A stretch of DNA of 21,739 bases, from positions 1 to 21,739 of the forward strand of contig JBBBWG010010490.1 of the NCBI GenBank assembly GCA_037176905.1, read 5' to 3'. This DNA is from Azolla pinnata (Eukaryota; Streptophyta; Polypodiopsida; Salviniales; Salviniaceae). The notes below the pieces were generated by a model that saw nothing but the letters and a program-made list of their open reading frames with translations, had not been told where the DNA came from and searched no databases. The number at the start of each line of letters is the position of its first letter. The stretch's first letter is position 1. Below, one piece after another: positions 9,100 to 20,441 of the stretch. A program made the position numbers and the translations under genes.

Positions 9100-10221
9100 C
9101 ACTACCTTCGTTGAGATCTAGCCGCGTTCAGTTTTCCACCGTGTATCTCAGCTATGTTCATCATTAAGCTTCTTTGTGAACTGCTTTCCACTTGCTTTTC
9201 GTACCGCTTGTTGCCTGTGTAGCCCCATTCAACAAACTGCTAAATATAATATAAGTTAGAGCAGTAAAATGTGCAGTAGCCCAAAACATAAACCTCCACC
9301 ATTTACAGTGTAATTAATAATAGTCTTTGTTTGCTCCACGATCCTGAGTAAAACATTTCCACAATGCCCATACCAACCAGTCATGAAAACTTGATCACAA
9401 TCACACCTGTGACATTCTTCCAAGGCAATAGATCAGTTAGATTAGAGGATTAACTGAAAAAGATCATACATCTTACATCATGATGTGTCTTTGCCTTTTG
9501 CTCAGAAAAGAGAACCGACCACATACATGTGAGATTTAAGAAAAGATGTTATGTGTAAGCTTACCTTGGACACCCGGTTTCAATGTTTTGATATAGCCTT
9601 CCAGAGTCTTTGAAAAACTCAGCATCATAAATTATCAAACATCAAAACCATCATCTCATGAAGAGCTTAAACATCAAAAAGGTGAGGGAAGGACAATCAC
9701 GTAGCGAGCCAGAGTATTAACCTTCAGTCTTTACAACAGAGCATTTTGCATCTGTAAACCTCCACCACTGAAAAGAATCGGACTGCTAGAACATAAGGTG
9801 GGTTTCGGAAAGTGTATGAGCCACTGCATCCTAAACAACAGACTGCTCATTCAGTATATTGTTGGATACAAATCTAGGGTTGATTTTTACCTGAACATTC
9901 CAAGGGAAAAGGAAGCATACAAGGTCAAGAAGATTTTACAACGTACAAAAGTACAGATCGTGGATTGCTCTCATCAGGACCAAAACCAGCAACAGTCTGA
10001 TGTGTTTACTGCTAATAAAGTCCTTGAAGAGAAAAGGGCTAATTGTGTATATCTTGGTGCTGTGCCACGAGCTCCGTTACTTTGCTTGTTTTTGAGTTAC
10101 AGGTCCTTTGCTTAGGATCTATTAAGCCATCTGAATTGATGGACAAGAAGCCTCAGCTAGAGTCTCATTGAGGAAAAACCATATCTTTCATTACCCTGTT
10201 GAGATGGCAACCATATTAAGC
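9100..10221. other. Spacer between broken gene and SWI3D 3' end
   Basis: AT-rich sequence. The part next to 10221 should include the 3' UTR of the minus-strand SWI3D gene. A 105-codon plus-strand frame at 9798-10115 has no motif I recognise. No RNA gene or transposon signature was seen. Confidence 0.4.
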
Positions 10222-13200
10222 TCAGAACTGAGGAGAATTGTTGAAAGGCAAGGACCGTATCGGTGTAGTGTTGAATCCAGGGACATCTCTGACAGGAGGA
10301 GGTGCAGAGAGACCTCTGAAAGAGTCATTTGTTCCATATCCCATAAAGTTTCCTGTTGGTATAGGAGAAATAAATCCTGGTGACTGTCTTACCATTGGAT
10401 GTGGTATTCTTGCACCAACAAGACCTGCAGTTGGACTTGGGTATTGCATAGGGGACTGTAAAGACCGTATCATTGCTATTTGTGAGTTCTCTGAAAGGAG
10501 CCTTTGCTTTGATCTTTCCAGCATGCTGTGTTCCTTTTCTAGTGCTATGTCAAGCTCTCTGAATAGCTTTAGTTTGGCTTCAATTTTTTTTGTCTGGCAA
10601 AGACATCAGAAAGAAAAGTTTAAACCTTATAGCATCAAGCACGAAATGAAAATTAATCAAGAAAAAGTTTTCGTAGATTGCAAAATATCATCAAATTTCT
10701 GTTATCTTAAAGTCAACCTTATCAGGAATAATTATACATAAATTAGCTAGATCACTTGCTTTTTAAATTATTCAGGTGATTTGATCGAGTACATTGAAAC
10801 TTCATGTCCTCTCAGGGGAATAAAAGATTATTTCAGGGTCTTTTCCATAGTTCATTACCTGGCTATCCACAACAAAAGCAGTTAACCGTAAAATTTCCCA
10901 TTCTTCTTGATCTGCAAGAACTTTGGCTTTCACAGCAGCTGCAGCTAATGCTGTTGCTGCAGCATTCTTTACTTTGGCTAAGGGGGAGCATTTAATTAAG
11001 TGTGCGAAGGAGTCACGATTCGCTTCTCCTGCATAATCAAAATTGTAATTCATAAGCACCAGAAAGCTTAATAATCCTGATAGTTTTTACAGACATTTTG
11101 GTGCATGCAAGGGTACATCATATTTTGGTGCCTGCTTCATTCTGCCCTCACTTGTGAAATAGATTTAGGGTGCAGGTTCTGCACTTTTTCCTAAACCATC
11201 ATCTTTTGGCCCTTTGTGAATTCTGTAGCAGAGATGGCTATGATCTTCAACTTTGAGCAGTAAAAATACAAGGAAACTCAAGATCCAGTCTAACAGAATT
11301 TCTATGCCATGTTAGACTTTGTTCCTGTCTGAAATCAAGGAGTCGATTGCCTAGACTTGCAGATGTTTGTACTGCCATGCCTACATTGGCATTCACTGTA
11401 CATTAGAGTAGCAACTGATCACTATCCCCTAACATGGTCGTTTCACAGGATTTGAGAATTTGTGTGCTGCTTATTGGTTATAAATGAGCTTGTGAATTAT
11501 GGAAAGTGGTCATAATTCCTTGATATCTGGACAAATGCTTATGGACATAGTGGAAACAGCCACCGAAACATTTCCTAGACATAGGGAGCTCCTCTTATGA
11601 TTTTATGAAACACATTTCCAGCAAGTTTTCACTGTATTAAAGCCTTGAGAGGCTACGACTTCACATTCCTCATTTGAGAATGAGATGTGACGTTAGAACG
11701 GTTTGCCGAATTTCTCCTTGATGCATATCAAAACAATGCATGAATGGAGACAACAGGCTAAGTATCACTTCTACAAAAATTAAGGATGAACACCCACTCT
11801 ATAGTCTAGACACATACACGCATGCTCATATAGGCTGCACTATTGCATAGTATCTTGGGAAAATGCATATTTGCTCTGAGAGCATTTGATGTGAATAATT
11901 AGTAAAACATTAGAAACCTAACAACACATTGCAATAGAATAGAATAGAATAGATTTTTATCATCTACGAGGTCAATTTTGACCCATGAGACTGTATTAGA
12001 AGTAAGTTATAAATCGAGATTTCCACAGCTTTAGCTACTACTTCCAACAGGGTAGAATGTGCAAATGAATACTGTAAATAGAAGTTGAAAAAATAACCTT
12101 CGTCAATCTGGCCATCTTTTTCGTTTGCTCCATCTGCTATGCTTTTGGTATCAGACTGTGATTCTGACTGTTCAACCTCTTCAGGCTGCCTGCATTTTCA
12201 GCACATAGACATAGATTCTCTGTCCTTATAATTATATCCAAATTAAACAGCATGAAGTTTGTGCACAGCAAACATAAGAAACCAATCAGCTACATACTGC
12301 GCACTAGTTTCAAAATGGATTCTTTGTGTCCCAGAGATACACATCCAAATAAACTGGTGTCAATTATAAAGAAGTAACAAACCTCTCATCTGTTTCCTGG
12401 ACACTTGTATCTGGTTCAGATTCCAGATTGAAAGAGTTTTCATCTGCAAGTTGTAAAGCAGATGCTTGACGAGAGAGCACCTGAAGTGCAGAATGTGCAG
12501 ATGTTGCTGCAGCATCTGGTGAAACAAGCGCAGCAAGAAAACCCACCTTTCCATAGATCACAAAATCATTATCTAGAACAAACAAGATAACTCTCAAAAC
12601 AATATCTTTAAAGAAAAACTTGAAGAAAATACATACCAGTGCCATCACTGGATTGCTACATTCACTAAATGAAAGAGTTTTATCTGAGCTGACAAGTCCT
12701 GCAGCCTGAGCTGCTGCAGTGAGTGTATCAGTAGAGTTTGAGGATTTATCTTTAATGTCACAATCTTTCAATGTCTCTGAGTCCACCACATTTTCAGAGG
12801 CTTGGGTTGTGTCTTCTACAGGCTTCTGTTCCGGTAAATCAGTTAGTTTGGTTGCATGGTCTACCTGGCTGGATGGAGATAAATTCTTATTGTCATTGGT
12901 AGGATCACTTGATTGTAGTGTACTAGAAGAGCTACTGAACACCGTGCCATCAAGAAAAGGATCTTCAATGGGCAATCGAATGAAGTGAAGAATACATTGT
13001 GCTTTGCTCTTAGTTCCTACATGTTCTGCTATCTCATTGAAATTGTCTCCAAACAACTCCAAAGCTTCCAGAAGCAACAAGGTCTCCTGGTCTGACCAAC
13101 CATCACTACAATTAGCATCAGCAACAGCCTCCATAAGGATAAAATCCGTGCTTGTAATCCCATAACTAAACTTCCCCTTGTTGTAGCATTCAGGACATAA

Positions 13201-16200
13201 ATCAAAATCCGCCTAGCAAACAGAAAAGTTTTCACAAAAAATCAGAGAAAAGGGAGAAACATTCTGAAAGCAGCATATTTAATGCATTTCAATTTTGACA
13301 TCATGCAGACAACTATGGAAGTTTCAACAAGACCATATTCAATGGCTTTATACTCTCATCTCAACATATCTGGAAAGTATATCAGATCTAATAAGATACT
13401 ACATGAAATGATTTTGAGAAAACAGAAGCAAACCTGTTTTTGGCAATGAAACCTTTTCTTAGAGCAGTCTGCTGAGCAAAAATTGCAGTGATACTCCACA
13501 GATGTATCTTGAACTCCACCTTGCAAGTCTACAACTGACGTTTCTGTTATTGCAGGTGTAGGCATAACCTTATTAAACCCAGAAGAAATCTTAGGTAATG
13601 ACGCAGAAGGAGAATCAAATCGGTAGAGGTTTGCAATCAAAGAACTCTGTGGTTGTCCAGAAGATGTCCCTTCCACCACTGAACCCTTTGGTTTGACTGA
13701 TCCGTCAACTTCTGAATTAACTATAAGTCTAGAATTTATGAGGCCCCAATGATCTAGAAATGTGAATATACGTTTTGCAGCCTCTAGATGGCCTTCTTTA
13801 GGATCTGGAATTGCCGCTGAAACATCCTCTACAGTAAACAACTTCTCTGGATCTTCTAGATACTTTCTCATCAAGACATTCCTGTATTCCATATACAATG
13901 CTGGCGTCCTCAGCTTTGATTTTGAATTGAAAAAATCTGGAAGCCCTCGTTGCTCCACAGGATGTATTGAATGCCAGGAAAACCATCCTGCCCAAAAGAT
14001 GAAAATTTAAATAATCAATGCGCTTTGTGAATTCTGATTAGAAACATGCAAACACGCAGATCACAAGTAATGCATTGAAAAAGTCGTGAAATACTGAAGT
14101 AAAAGAAACAAGCAAAAATTAGATAGCTCTGTGGTAGTCTCAAGGGTCAGCTTGTGTACATAGGAATATTATGAGCAGTAACATGCATAGCTTTTTAACA
14201 CAAAATTTATAACATGCATGCACTAGCCATAGAGAAGAGGTTGTCGTGAATACAGAATATGTTTGGGAGCAGGACCATTGATGTAATGGAGGGTGGGACA
14301 AACAAATCTAGCTGGAATTTGGAATGTGTGATACCATGGAAATTTGTATCACAACAAGTAAAGTAATCCTGGGGCTAGCATTGATAGTCAAGCTATTCCT
14401 TCAAAGCTCAATCAGCATTTGATACACAAACACGTTCTGAAATTTTAACCCCAATTCCTGAGAGGGTCTCCTACCTTTTCAAACCTGAGGGAGCAAAATC
14501 ACAGGAACAATGTTGACGAAATTTTTGAGGGCTTAAAGTTTCTCTACTTCCAATTTAAAGAGGTTGATGTGCAGTCTGCTGGACATACATGATGCTCAAC
14601 TACAATCGACTACAACTTCTTGTGCAGCATTTCAACATTTCAAAAGCCAGTCCATATCTTCTGACCAAATGTAGCATCATCAACACAAGGAATTTTGATG
14701 ATTGATAATGACCTCGTAAATCCTACTTGTCTAAAGTCGGAGAAATGCATCATATTCATGAATAAGAGCATTCTTTCCACGTGTGAAACATAGAAGTAAT
14801 TTGTAGTACCATCAAAGTGCAATATATAATACAGAACGTCCCAAATTTGTCATGCCTTGAATACAAGGGGATGAAAAAAATTTCAAATTTATTACAAATA
14901 AATCTAAAAGCTTTAGAAAGACAACATTTGTACATCTAATTCAAATAAATACGGTAACTGTATTCCATCAGATTTTATAGTAGCCTGTGTGAACTAAAAA
15001 TTTCTGGTTTGCACATACAGAACACAAAGAAGATTCAGCCATGGCAACTGATTTAAAGTTACCCATAGATATGCCCCGTGTGCTACTTTAAAGTGTCAAA
15101 AACACTACTCACCGGAAACTGTAACAACTATATGTAAAACTATAATTTGAATGGAAGAGGACACCGTGCAGCTATCTCAAATTTTCTTCATTTCATGTTA
15201 CACCAAACCAAACACAACATTTTTAATGTAAAATCATGCTGCAAGCAGAAATGGCTTGACAGATACCTAAGAGAATAATGGCTTGACAGATTTCTCGTAT
15301 TTTCTACAGTTAATAATGGGCAGTGGTTTCATCATTGGCATCATCTCTTTCTCGTTCTGGAGGCAATGACAGCAATAAATACAGTTTAGGAGTGCAAAAA
15401 AGAGTCGTAGAAAAGTTCCCGAAGAGAGATTAGTTTTCTGAAGTCAATTTGCATGAAAACAGACTTAAACACAAGGAGCTATTCATGATCAGAGATCACA
15501 AAGTTTAGTTTTTTCATATTGAGAATGCGAGGAGTTTTCATCATCACCACAATCTCCACTATTCAGCTCGACAACGGAGGAGTGCACAGCATATCTCTTG
15601 TATGTACCAAGCATACCATTATGTTTAAGTTAATTTTTCCATACATACCACTGGTTTATTTCTTACATGTGTCATGCAGATGCTCCAAACAAATTTTTCG
15701 AGAAAAGCAATACATTCAGGATGTAAATTGATGCGCGAGCAAGCTTGCTGCATGATATACCTGCGTGGTTTGGGGTCAAGGGGCCAACAGTTTTAGGTTT
15801 TGCACATTCAGAGCGAGACGAGGTAACGCCATCATCACCATTACCATTACCACCACCGTCATTGTTACCATCATCAGCTTTAGACGCTCCTTTTGTGTCG
15901 ACTTCCATGCCAGGAAGAGCCTCCGCCTCCTCCTTTTTCTTCGTCCCTTCTTCTTCTCCTTCTTCCTTTTCCTTTTTAACATTCGCAGCAAACGTTTGCC
16001 CTGATCGTTCTCGTTGCTGTTCAGCGGGGGTTTTATCCGAGTCTGAAGAATGCAAGGGAGGGGGGGGAGGACCTTCTTCTCCTCCTCCGTCTCGTTCTCC
16101 TTGACAAGGCTTCACCGATCCATTCGCCTGATTTCCTGCTGCAGGGGGAGGTTCGGGCGGCTCGGCGGCGGAAGAGGAGGAGGAGGAGGAGGTATGGCTC

Positions 16201-16325
16201 CTCCGGCCGGAGTAGCCATTTGATGCGGAGGAAGGATCTTCACGATTGGCACGTTTGGAGGAGGAAGAGGCGGAGGCGGAGGCGGAGGCGGGGAGGGATG
16301 CATTCTTCCGCTTCAGAGATCCCAT
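10222..16325 (-). CDS. SWI3D: SWI3D-like subunit of SWI/SNF chromatin remodeller, 7 exons
   Basis: Exons on the minus strand: 16325-15761, 13987-13434, 13212-12637, 12546-12383, 12189-12098, 11028-10859 and 10593-10222. All six introns are GT-AG and phases agree, giving 830 residues and a stop. Exon 1 is low-complexity and begins MGSLKRKN. SWIRM spans about 184-275 (PNHAGWFSW across the first junction, then PVEQRGLPDFFN, FLDHWGLIN). The ZZ finger is at about 352-395 (YHCNFCSADC, FHCQKQ, then ADFDLCPEC after intron 2). SANT is at about 412-460 (WSDQETLLLLEALELF, KAQCILHFIRLPIED). A later segment NPVMALVGFLAALVSPD and C-terminal AAVKAKVLADQEE plus a coiled coil (708-745) complete the SWI3 pattern. 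ZZ plus this order points to the D class rather than A, B or C. It would act in the nucleus as a scaffold for a BRM/SYD-type ATPase. Confidence 0.92.
11029..12097 (-). other. SWI3D intron 5 (1069 bp)
   Basis: Bounded by donor GAAG/GTTA and acceptor TGCAG/GAGA. The join restores a Gly codon between acidic IDE and EANRDSF. It contains an (AATAG) pentanucleotide run at 11933-11953. No extra exon or gene was seen, although a short acidic exon could be missed. Confidence 0.7.
13988..15760 (-). other. SWI3D intron 1 (1773 bp)
   Basis: Bounded by donor GCAG/GTATATC and acceptor TTGGGCAG/GATGG. The join rebuilds the SWIRM start NHAGWFSW. A 15-bp direct repeat (AATGGCTTGACAGAT) occurs at 15250-15264 and 15277-15291. 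No gene is recognised inside; its AT-rich short frames lack motifs. Confidence 0.75.
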
Positions 16326-18158
16326 GGCTACGGTCTTCGTGGGAGCAGATCGAAGGGAATGGTTCCGTTCTCTTCGTCGTCGTCTTCGTCTTCGTCTTCG
16401 TCTTCTTCTTCTTCTTCTTCTTCTTCTCCTCCTCCTCTTCCTCTTTTTTGCACAGTAGCAAAAAAAATGAGCAGAAATTTTTCAGTGCATTTTGATCTTG
16501 TGTTAAAATGGGCAAATTTTTTGGCCATGAATCTGGCATCTCTCTCTCCATAAAACTGCTTAAAAATAAGAACAGGGCTCTGCTAAAATGAGGGTATGAT
16601 AAGTGCAAGATGTTATGCATTCCTAGATCTTATCTTGTTAAACGAAGATTTTGATTAAGCGCAATACGTTATTGCATTCCGGTATCTTCCGATGGCATCA
16701 CCGCATCACAGATCCTCGTCATGTGTATGAGTTGCTGCTTGATGAGTACCCGACCAGTAATTGCGATCGATCGATCGATCGATCAACCAACTCGGACTTC
16801 AAATGGATAGAAGAACGCACGCAAAACCATATATATTATAGTTGCAGGAATCGGAAGGATCGTGATCCCTTGAATGGGCGATAACAACTCTGCATATATG
16901 CAAGTCTGGCACCTATAGGAATAAAGCGGTTTGTTTGTGCATGTATCCTCTCGAACAGTGAGAACCGAATTGCTTGCGATCGGCGATCCAAACAAGCGGA
17001 GCTTAACGAAACTTGTGTTTCATAATGATCTGCGGTAGAGAATTTTACATCTTCGTACGATCGTAACGGTGTTGCTTGGTTGCCTTCATGTAGTTGCATC
17101 TAAGCAAACATATCTCAGAAATAGTTGCTTATTTTGCCGCCAATTTGATATCATAGTGTTGCTAACATAAATCGATGGTTGGTTTCTCCAAGAGGATGAA
17201 TCACATCACACATGCATGGGTTTGCAATGATGTAAGTTGACTGACTAGTAGATTCAACGAGATTTTTTATACGCAAGTCATGTCGTGGAAAGCCGCGAGA
17301 ATATTCGCAACATTGAAGTACCAGATTGCACAAAAATTAATGCGTGGGGTATCATGGATGGATTAAATTTTGGATTAGATTTATCGTAACTCAAGTTGAG
17401 GTTTGACTCTGAAGCGTTGACAATTGGCTGAGTTGAACTTGGTCTAGTCAAAGCTGGTTTGAACGCATCGAATCCAATCCAGTTTTGCATGGGATAGCCT
17501 CTTTTTTTCATGCTCTTTTCGACCTCCCAATAATGAAGTGCATTGTCTTGTCGCCACGGTCAACAACAGATCCGCATCAGCGTTTCACCTTCTTTTAATT
17601 TAGGATAAATTGAACAATAGTAGCTAGCTTTTGCTATTGTGACCTATCGGAAGTGCAAGAATCATCGCAACTGGCAACCGTGATAAATAAACGACCCGAA
17701 CAATGAACGCCAACTGCTTCTCCTGATCTTTTGCTCGGATGGGGGGTTCATCAGTGCAAGCAGCTGGATCCTCGACACTAACCATCGTTATATCCGACGA
17801 CAGGCGAGAAAAAAAAAAACCTCGACATCATCACCTCTCAAACAGAGGGATTGGATCACAAAACAGCGGCCAGCAGCATCGAGAAATCGACCACCAACAT
17901 CGGCCCGTAAGAACGTCACGTTCATCCGCGTCGGACGAGCTTATCGGCTCGATCCAGCGGGTGATATCGGTATTCTAAAGGGGATGAATCGCTCATCGAT
18001 CGGTTTCTGACAACTGTGATTGAAGCTTCAACATGGAAGCTTTGAAAAACTCTCCTGGCTGATGATTCATGATTTGCTTACTGATGTAAAACAGGAGAGA
18101 ATCTGGAAGCCATGGAAGGGGCAGGCTTTGTAATTATGAGAAACCTCACACTCAGGCT
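16326..18158. promoter_or_regulatory. Divergent intergenic region between SWI3D and second PPR gene
   Basis: The two genes point away from each other, so both promoters should lie here. The SWI3D side carries a long GAA/GAG/GAC polypurine tract. There is a (GATC)5 run at 16765-16784. Near the PPR gene there is a 12-bp palindrome TTGAAGCTTCAA (about 18020-18031) and two upstream ATGs: 18033 opens a 9-residue frame ending at 18062, and 18112 opens an overlapping out-of-frame frame. A 79-codon plus frame at 17739-17978 has no recognised motif. Confidence 0.5.
16370..16449 (-). repeat. Polypurine GAA/GAC/GAG tract in probable SWI3D 5' UTR
   Basis: On the SWI3D sense strand this is almost only GAG, GAA and GAC triplets, beginning about 45 bases before the ATG. 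It resembles the GAGA-type tracts bound by plant BBR/BPC factors and common in leaders of plant regulatory genes, but function is inferred only. Confidence 0.75.
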
Positions 18159-20441
18159 ATGGAGCTTCCCCTGCTTCTGCCCAAATCCTTCGGAGAAGAG
18201 GACCTCCCCGATCCCGCCGCTTCTCTTCTGCCCACACTCGCATCTTGCAGAGGATGGGAGGATCTAGCGAACGTCAGACGAGTCCACTCCTTTGCCCTCA
18301 GAAATAGCCGCGGTTCCGCTGCCCATGCCCGCATCACCAATGCTCTCTTCTCTGCCTATTGCAGATGCAACGCACCCTCGGAGGCACATCGGCTGCTTGA
18401 CGAGATCTCAGAGGTCTACGATGCCGCCGCCTGGAATGCCCTCATCGTTGCATATGCAAAGAATGGCATGCCCCTTGAAGCGATCGCGTGCTTCCGGAAC
18501 TCGCGGTATAAGAGCGATGCGTGGTATGAGCGATGTAGGTTGCTCGAAAGCAGGATATATCCTCGCATGCGGTATCGTTGTCCTATGGCGTACGGCATGC
18601 TGGATAAAAGGAATATGTGTCCCGAGGGCGACATGTTGTATGGGAGCAATTTATGGCACAAGGGCAGTATCAGGTCTCGAAGCAATATTTGGTATGCGAG
18701 GAATCTGCGGTACAAGAGGAATATGTGGTGTAAGAGAGGGACGTGTTCTGAGAGCAATAGGATGCATCGAAGAATCTTATCACCAGGCCCGTATACTCTC
18801 GTTTGCCTGTTAAAAGCTTGTGGGCAAGTAAGAAATGTTGAGATGGGGGAAGAGATATATGCCGAGGTCTGCAACCGCGGGCTTCTAGAGAGAAATGTCT
18901 TTCTTTGTAATGCATTGTTGGATATGTATGCAAAATGTGGTTTGATGCTCAAGGCACAAGAAGTATTCGACAAGCTTCAACTACGTGACGTGGTGACTTG
19001 GAATTCACTCATTTGTGGTTATCTCCACAATGGGTATGCACACAAAGCTTTGAATTGCTTTAAACTGATGCGAGAAGAGGACATAGCTCCCGACGAAGTC
19101 ACATTTCTATGCATTCTCAAAGCATGTGGCATTGTAAGATGCCTTGAGATGGGAGAAGAGATACATTTTGAGCTTCAGAAGCGGAGGAGGTTATGGGAAA
19201 AGAATGTTGATGTGTGGAATTCACTGATGGCCATGTATTCCAAATGTTGCATGCTTGAGAAAGCACAAGAAGTGTTCAATAAGCTTAAGATGCGTAATGT
19301 TGCATCTTGGAATGTGCTAATAGATGGATATACCCAACATGAGCTCGGTAGTGCAGCTCTAAAATGCTTTGAACAGATGTGCCACGAGGGCATTATGCCA
19401 GATGAATACACTTATGTTTGTGTATTGAAAGCTTGCACCATCACAGGGTCTCTCAATGTAGGCATGGCAATACATGCAGAGATTAGGAAGAAGAGTTTAG
19501 TTGGAAAGAACCCCATCCTTGGCAATGCGATAGTGCACATGTACGCAAAGTGGGGCTTGCTCGGGAAAGCTCAAGCTGCATTTAATGAGCTTACTGAGCG
19601 AGATATCATATCTTGGAATTCACTAATTTCTGGGTATGCCCAACATGGGTTTAATGATGAAGCCTTGAATTGTTTCGTGCGATTGATAGACGAGGGTATC
19701 TCCCCAAATGCATTCACGTTTGTAGGTGCTTTGAATGCATGTAGCGGCATCGGACTTCTTGAGATAGGAGAAAAGATTCATGGTGAAGTTTGTGACCAGG
19801 GTCTGATAAAGGACAACATGGTGCTTGGAAATGCACTGGTAAGCATGTATGCTAAATGTTGCATGCCTGGAAGAGCACAAGAAGTTTTCGATGAGCTTCT
19901 GGTGCCGGATGTGATATCGTGGAATGCACTGATTTCCGGGTATGCTCAGTTGGGTGAGGTGAGAAGGGTCTTTTACTTGTTCTATAAGATGCTAATAGAA
20001 GCTACAGTATTACCCGACTTTGTCACATTCATCATCTTGCTTACCACGTGCAGTCATGGAGGCCTAGTCGATGAGGGCCAACTGCTCCTCTATGATGTGG
20101 TCACCCTCTACAGCAAGAAACCCACCATAGAACATTACACATGCATGGTGGATCTCTTTGGACGTACAGGAAGGGTTGACAAAGCCGTAGCTATGCTTGC
20201 CAAAGTTCCATATTCGGAACGCCTTCCGATGTGGCTGGCTCTTTTAGGTGCTTGCTGTAAATGGGCGAATGTTGACCTTGGAAGGTGGGCCTTTGAACAA
20301 TCAGTCATGCTAGAGGAGAAGTGTGCTATTGCATATGTATGCATGGGAAACATATACGCGGCCATGAGAATGTATAAAGAAGCTATGGGAATCGAGGCTC
20401 GAAGGCTAGAAAAGGAAGCATGGCATAGCCCATGGCATTAA
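18159..20441 (+). CDS. PLS-class PPR protein with hexapeptide-repeat insertion
   Basis: Single-exon 760-residue frame. ATG 18159 is the first Met after an in-frame TAA. It has an S-like motif (about 60-90) and a P motif starting AWNALIVAYAKNG. That P motif is interrupted after ACFRN by an 86-residue array of hexapeptides (117-202) before RRILSPGPYTLVCLLKACG resumes the pattern. Four further regular blocks of about 102 residues follow (GNALVSMYAKC, SWNALISGYAQ, LKACG types), then a variant L2/S2 (LTTCSHGGLVDEG, HYTCMVDLFGRTGRVD). E1 is at about 689-722, and a partial E2 (YVCMGNIYAAMRMYKEA) ends at WHSPWH. No E+ or DYW domain. The likely role is organellar RNA binding, for editing or processing. 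Code residues of the intact P and S motifs are almost all Asn/Asp or Asn/Asn, predicting pyrimidine contacts. No clear transit peptide; an overlapping upstream frame could affect start choice. Confidence 0.92.
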   Translation: MELPLLLPKSFGEEDLPDPAASLLPTLASCRGWEDLANVRRVHSFALRNSRGSAAHARITNALFSAYCRCNAPSEAHRLLDEISEVYDAAAWNALIVAYAKNGMPLEAIACFRNSRYKSDAWYERCRLLESRIYPRMRYRCPMAYGMLDKRNMCPEGDMLYGSNLWHKGSIRSRSNIWYARNLRYKRNMWCKRGTCSESNRMHRRILSPGPYTLVCLLKACGQVRNVEMGEEIYAEVCNRGLLERNVFLCNALLDMYAKCGLMLKAQEVFDKLQLRDVVTWNSLICGYLHNGYAHKALNCFKLMREEDIAPDEVTFLCILKACGIVRCLEMGEEIHFELQKRRRLWEKNVDVWNSLMAMYSKCCMLEKAQEVFNKLKMRNVASWNVLIDGYTQHELGSAALKCFEQMCHEGIMPDEYTYVCVLKACTITGSLNVGMAIHAEIRKKSLVGKNPILGNAIVHMYAKWGLLGKAQAAFNELTERDIISWNSLISGYAQHGFNDEALNCFVRLIDEGISPNAFTFVGALNACSGIGLLEIGEKIHGEVCDQGLIKDNMVLGNALVSMYAKCCMPGRAQEVFDELLVPDVISWNALISGYAQLGEVRRVFYLFYKMLIEATVLPDFVTFIILLTTCSHGGLVDEGQLLLYDVVTLYSKKPTIEHYTCMVDLFGRTGRVDKAVAMLAKVPYSERLPMWLALLGACCKWANVDLGRWAFEQSVMLEEKCAIAYVCMGNIYAAMRMYKEAMGIEARRLEKEAWHSPWH
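18507..18764 (+). repeat. 18-bp coding minisatellite, 15 units (hexapeptide array)
   Basis: Read in 18-bp steps from TAT at 18507, successive units encode YKSDAW, YERCRL, LESRIY and onward through YGSNLW, HKGSIR, SRSNIW, YARNLR, YKRNMW, CKRGTC and SESNRM. Two units are 12 bp long, so 13 x 18 + 2 x 12 gives 258 bp, all in frame. The consensus is roughly TATAAGAGGAATATGTGG, that is Tyr-Lys-Arg-Asn-Met-Trp. Units are too diverged to be a recent expansion. Confidence 0.85.

Noticed and set aside
9798-10115. 105-codon plus frame
   Set aside because: No domain, no splice or promoter support, and position between 3' ends makes it probably chance.
17739-17978. 79-codon plus frame in the SWI3D-PPR spacer
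   Set aside because: Rich in Ser, His, Arg and Gln with no recognisable motif and no coding support.
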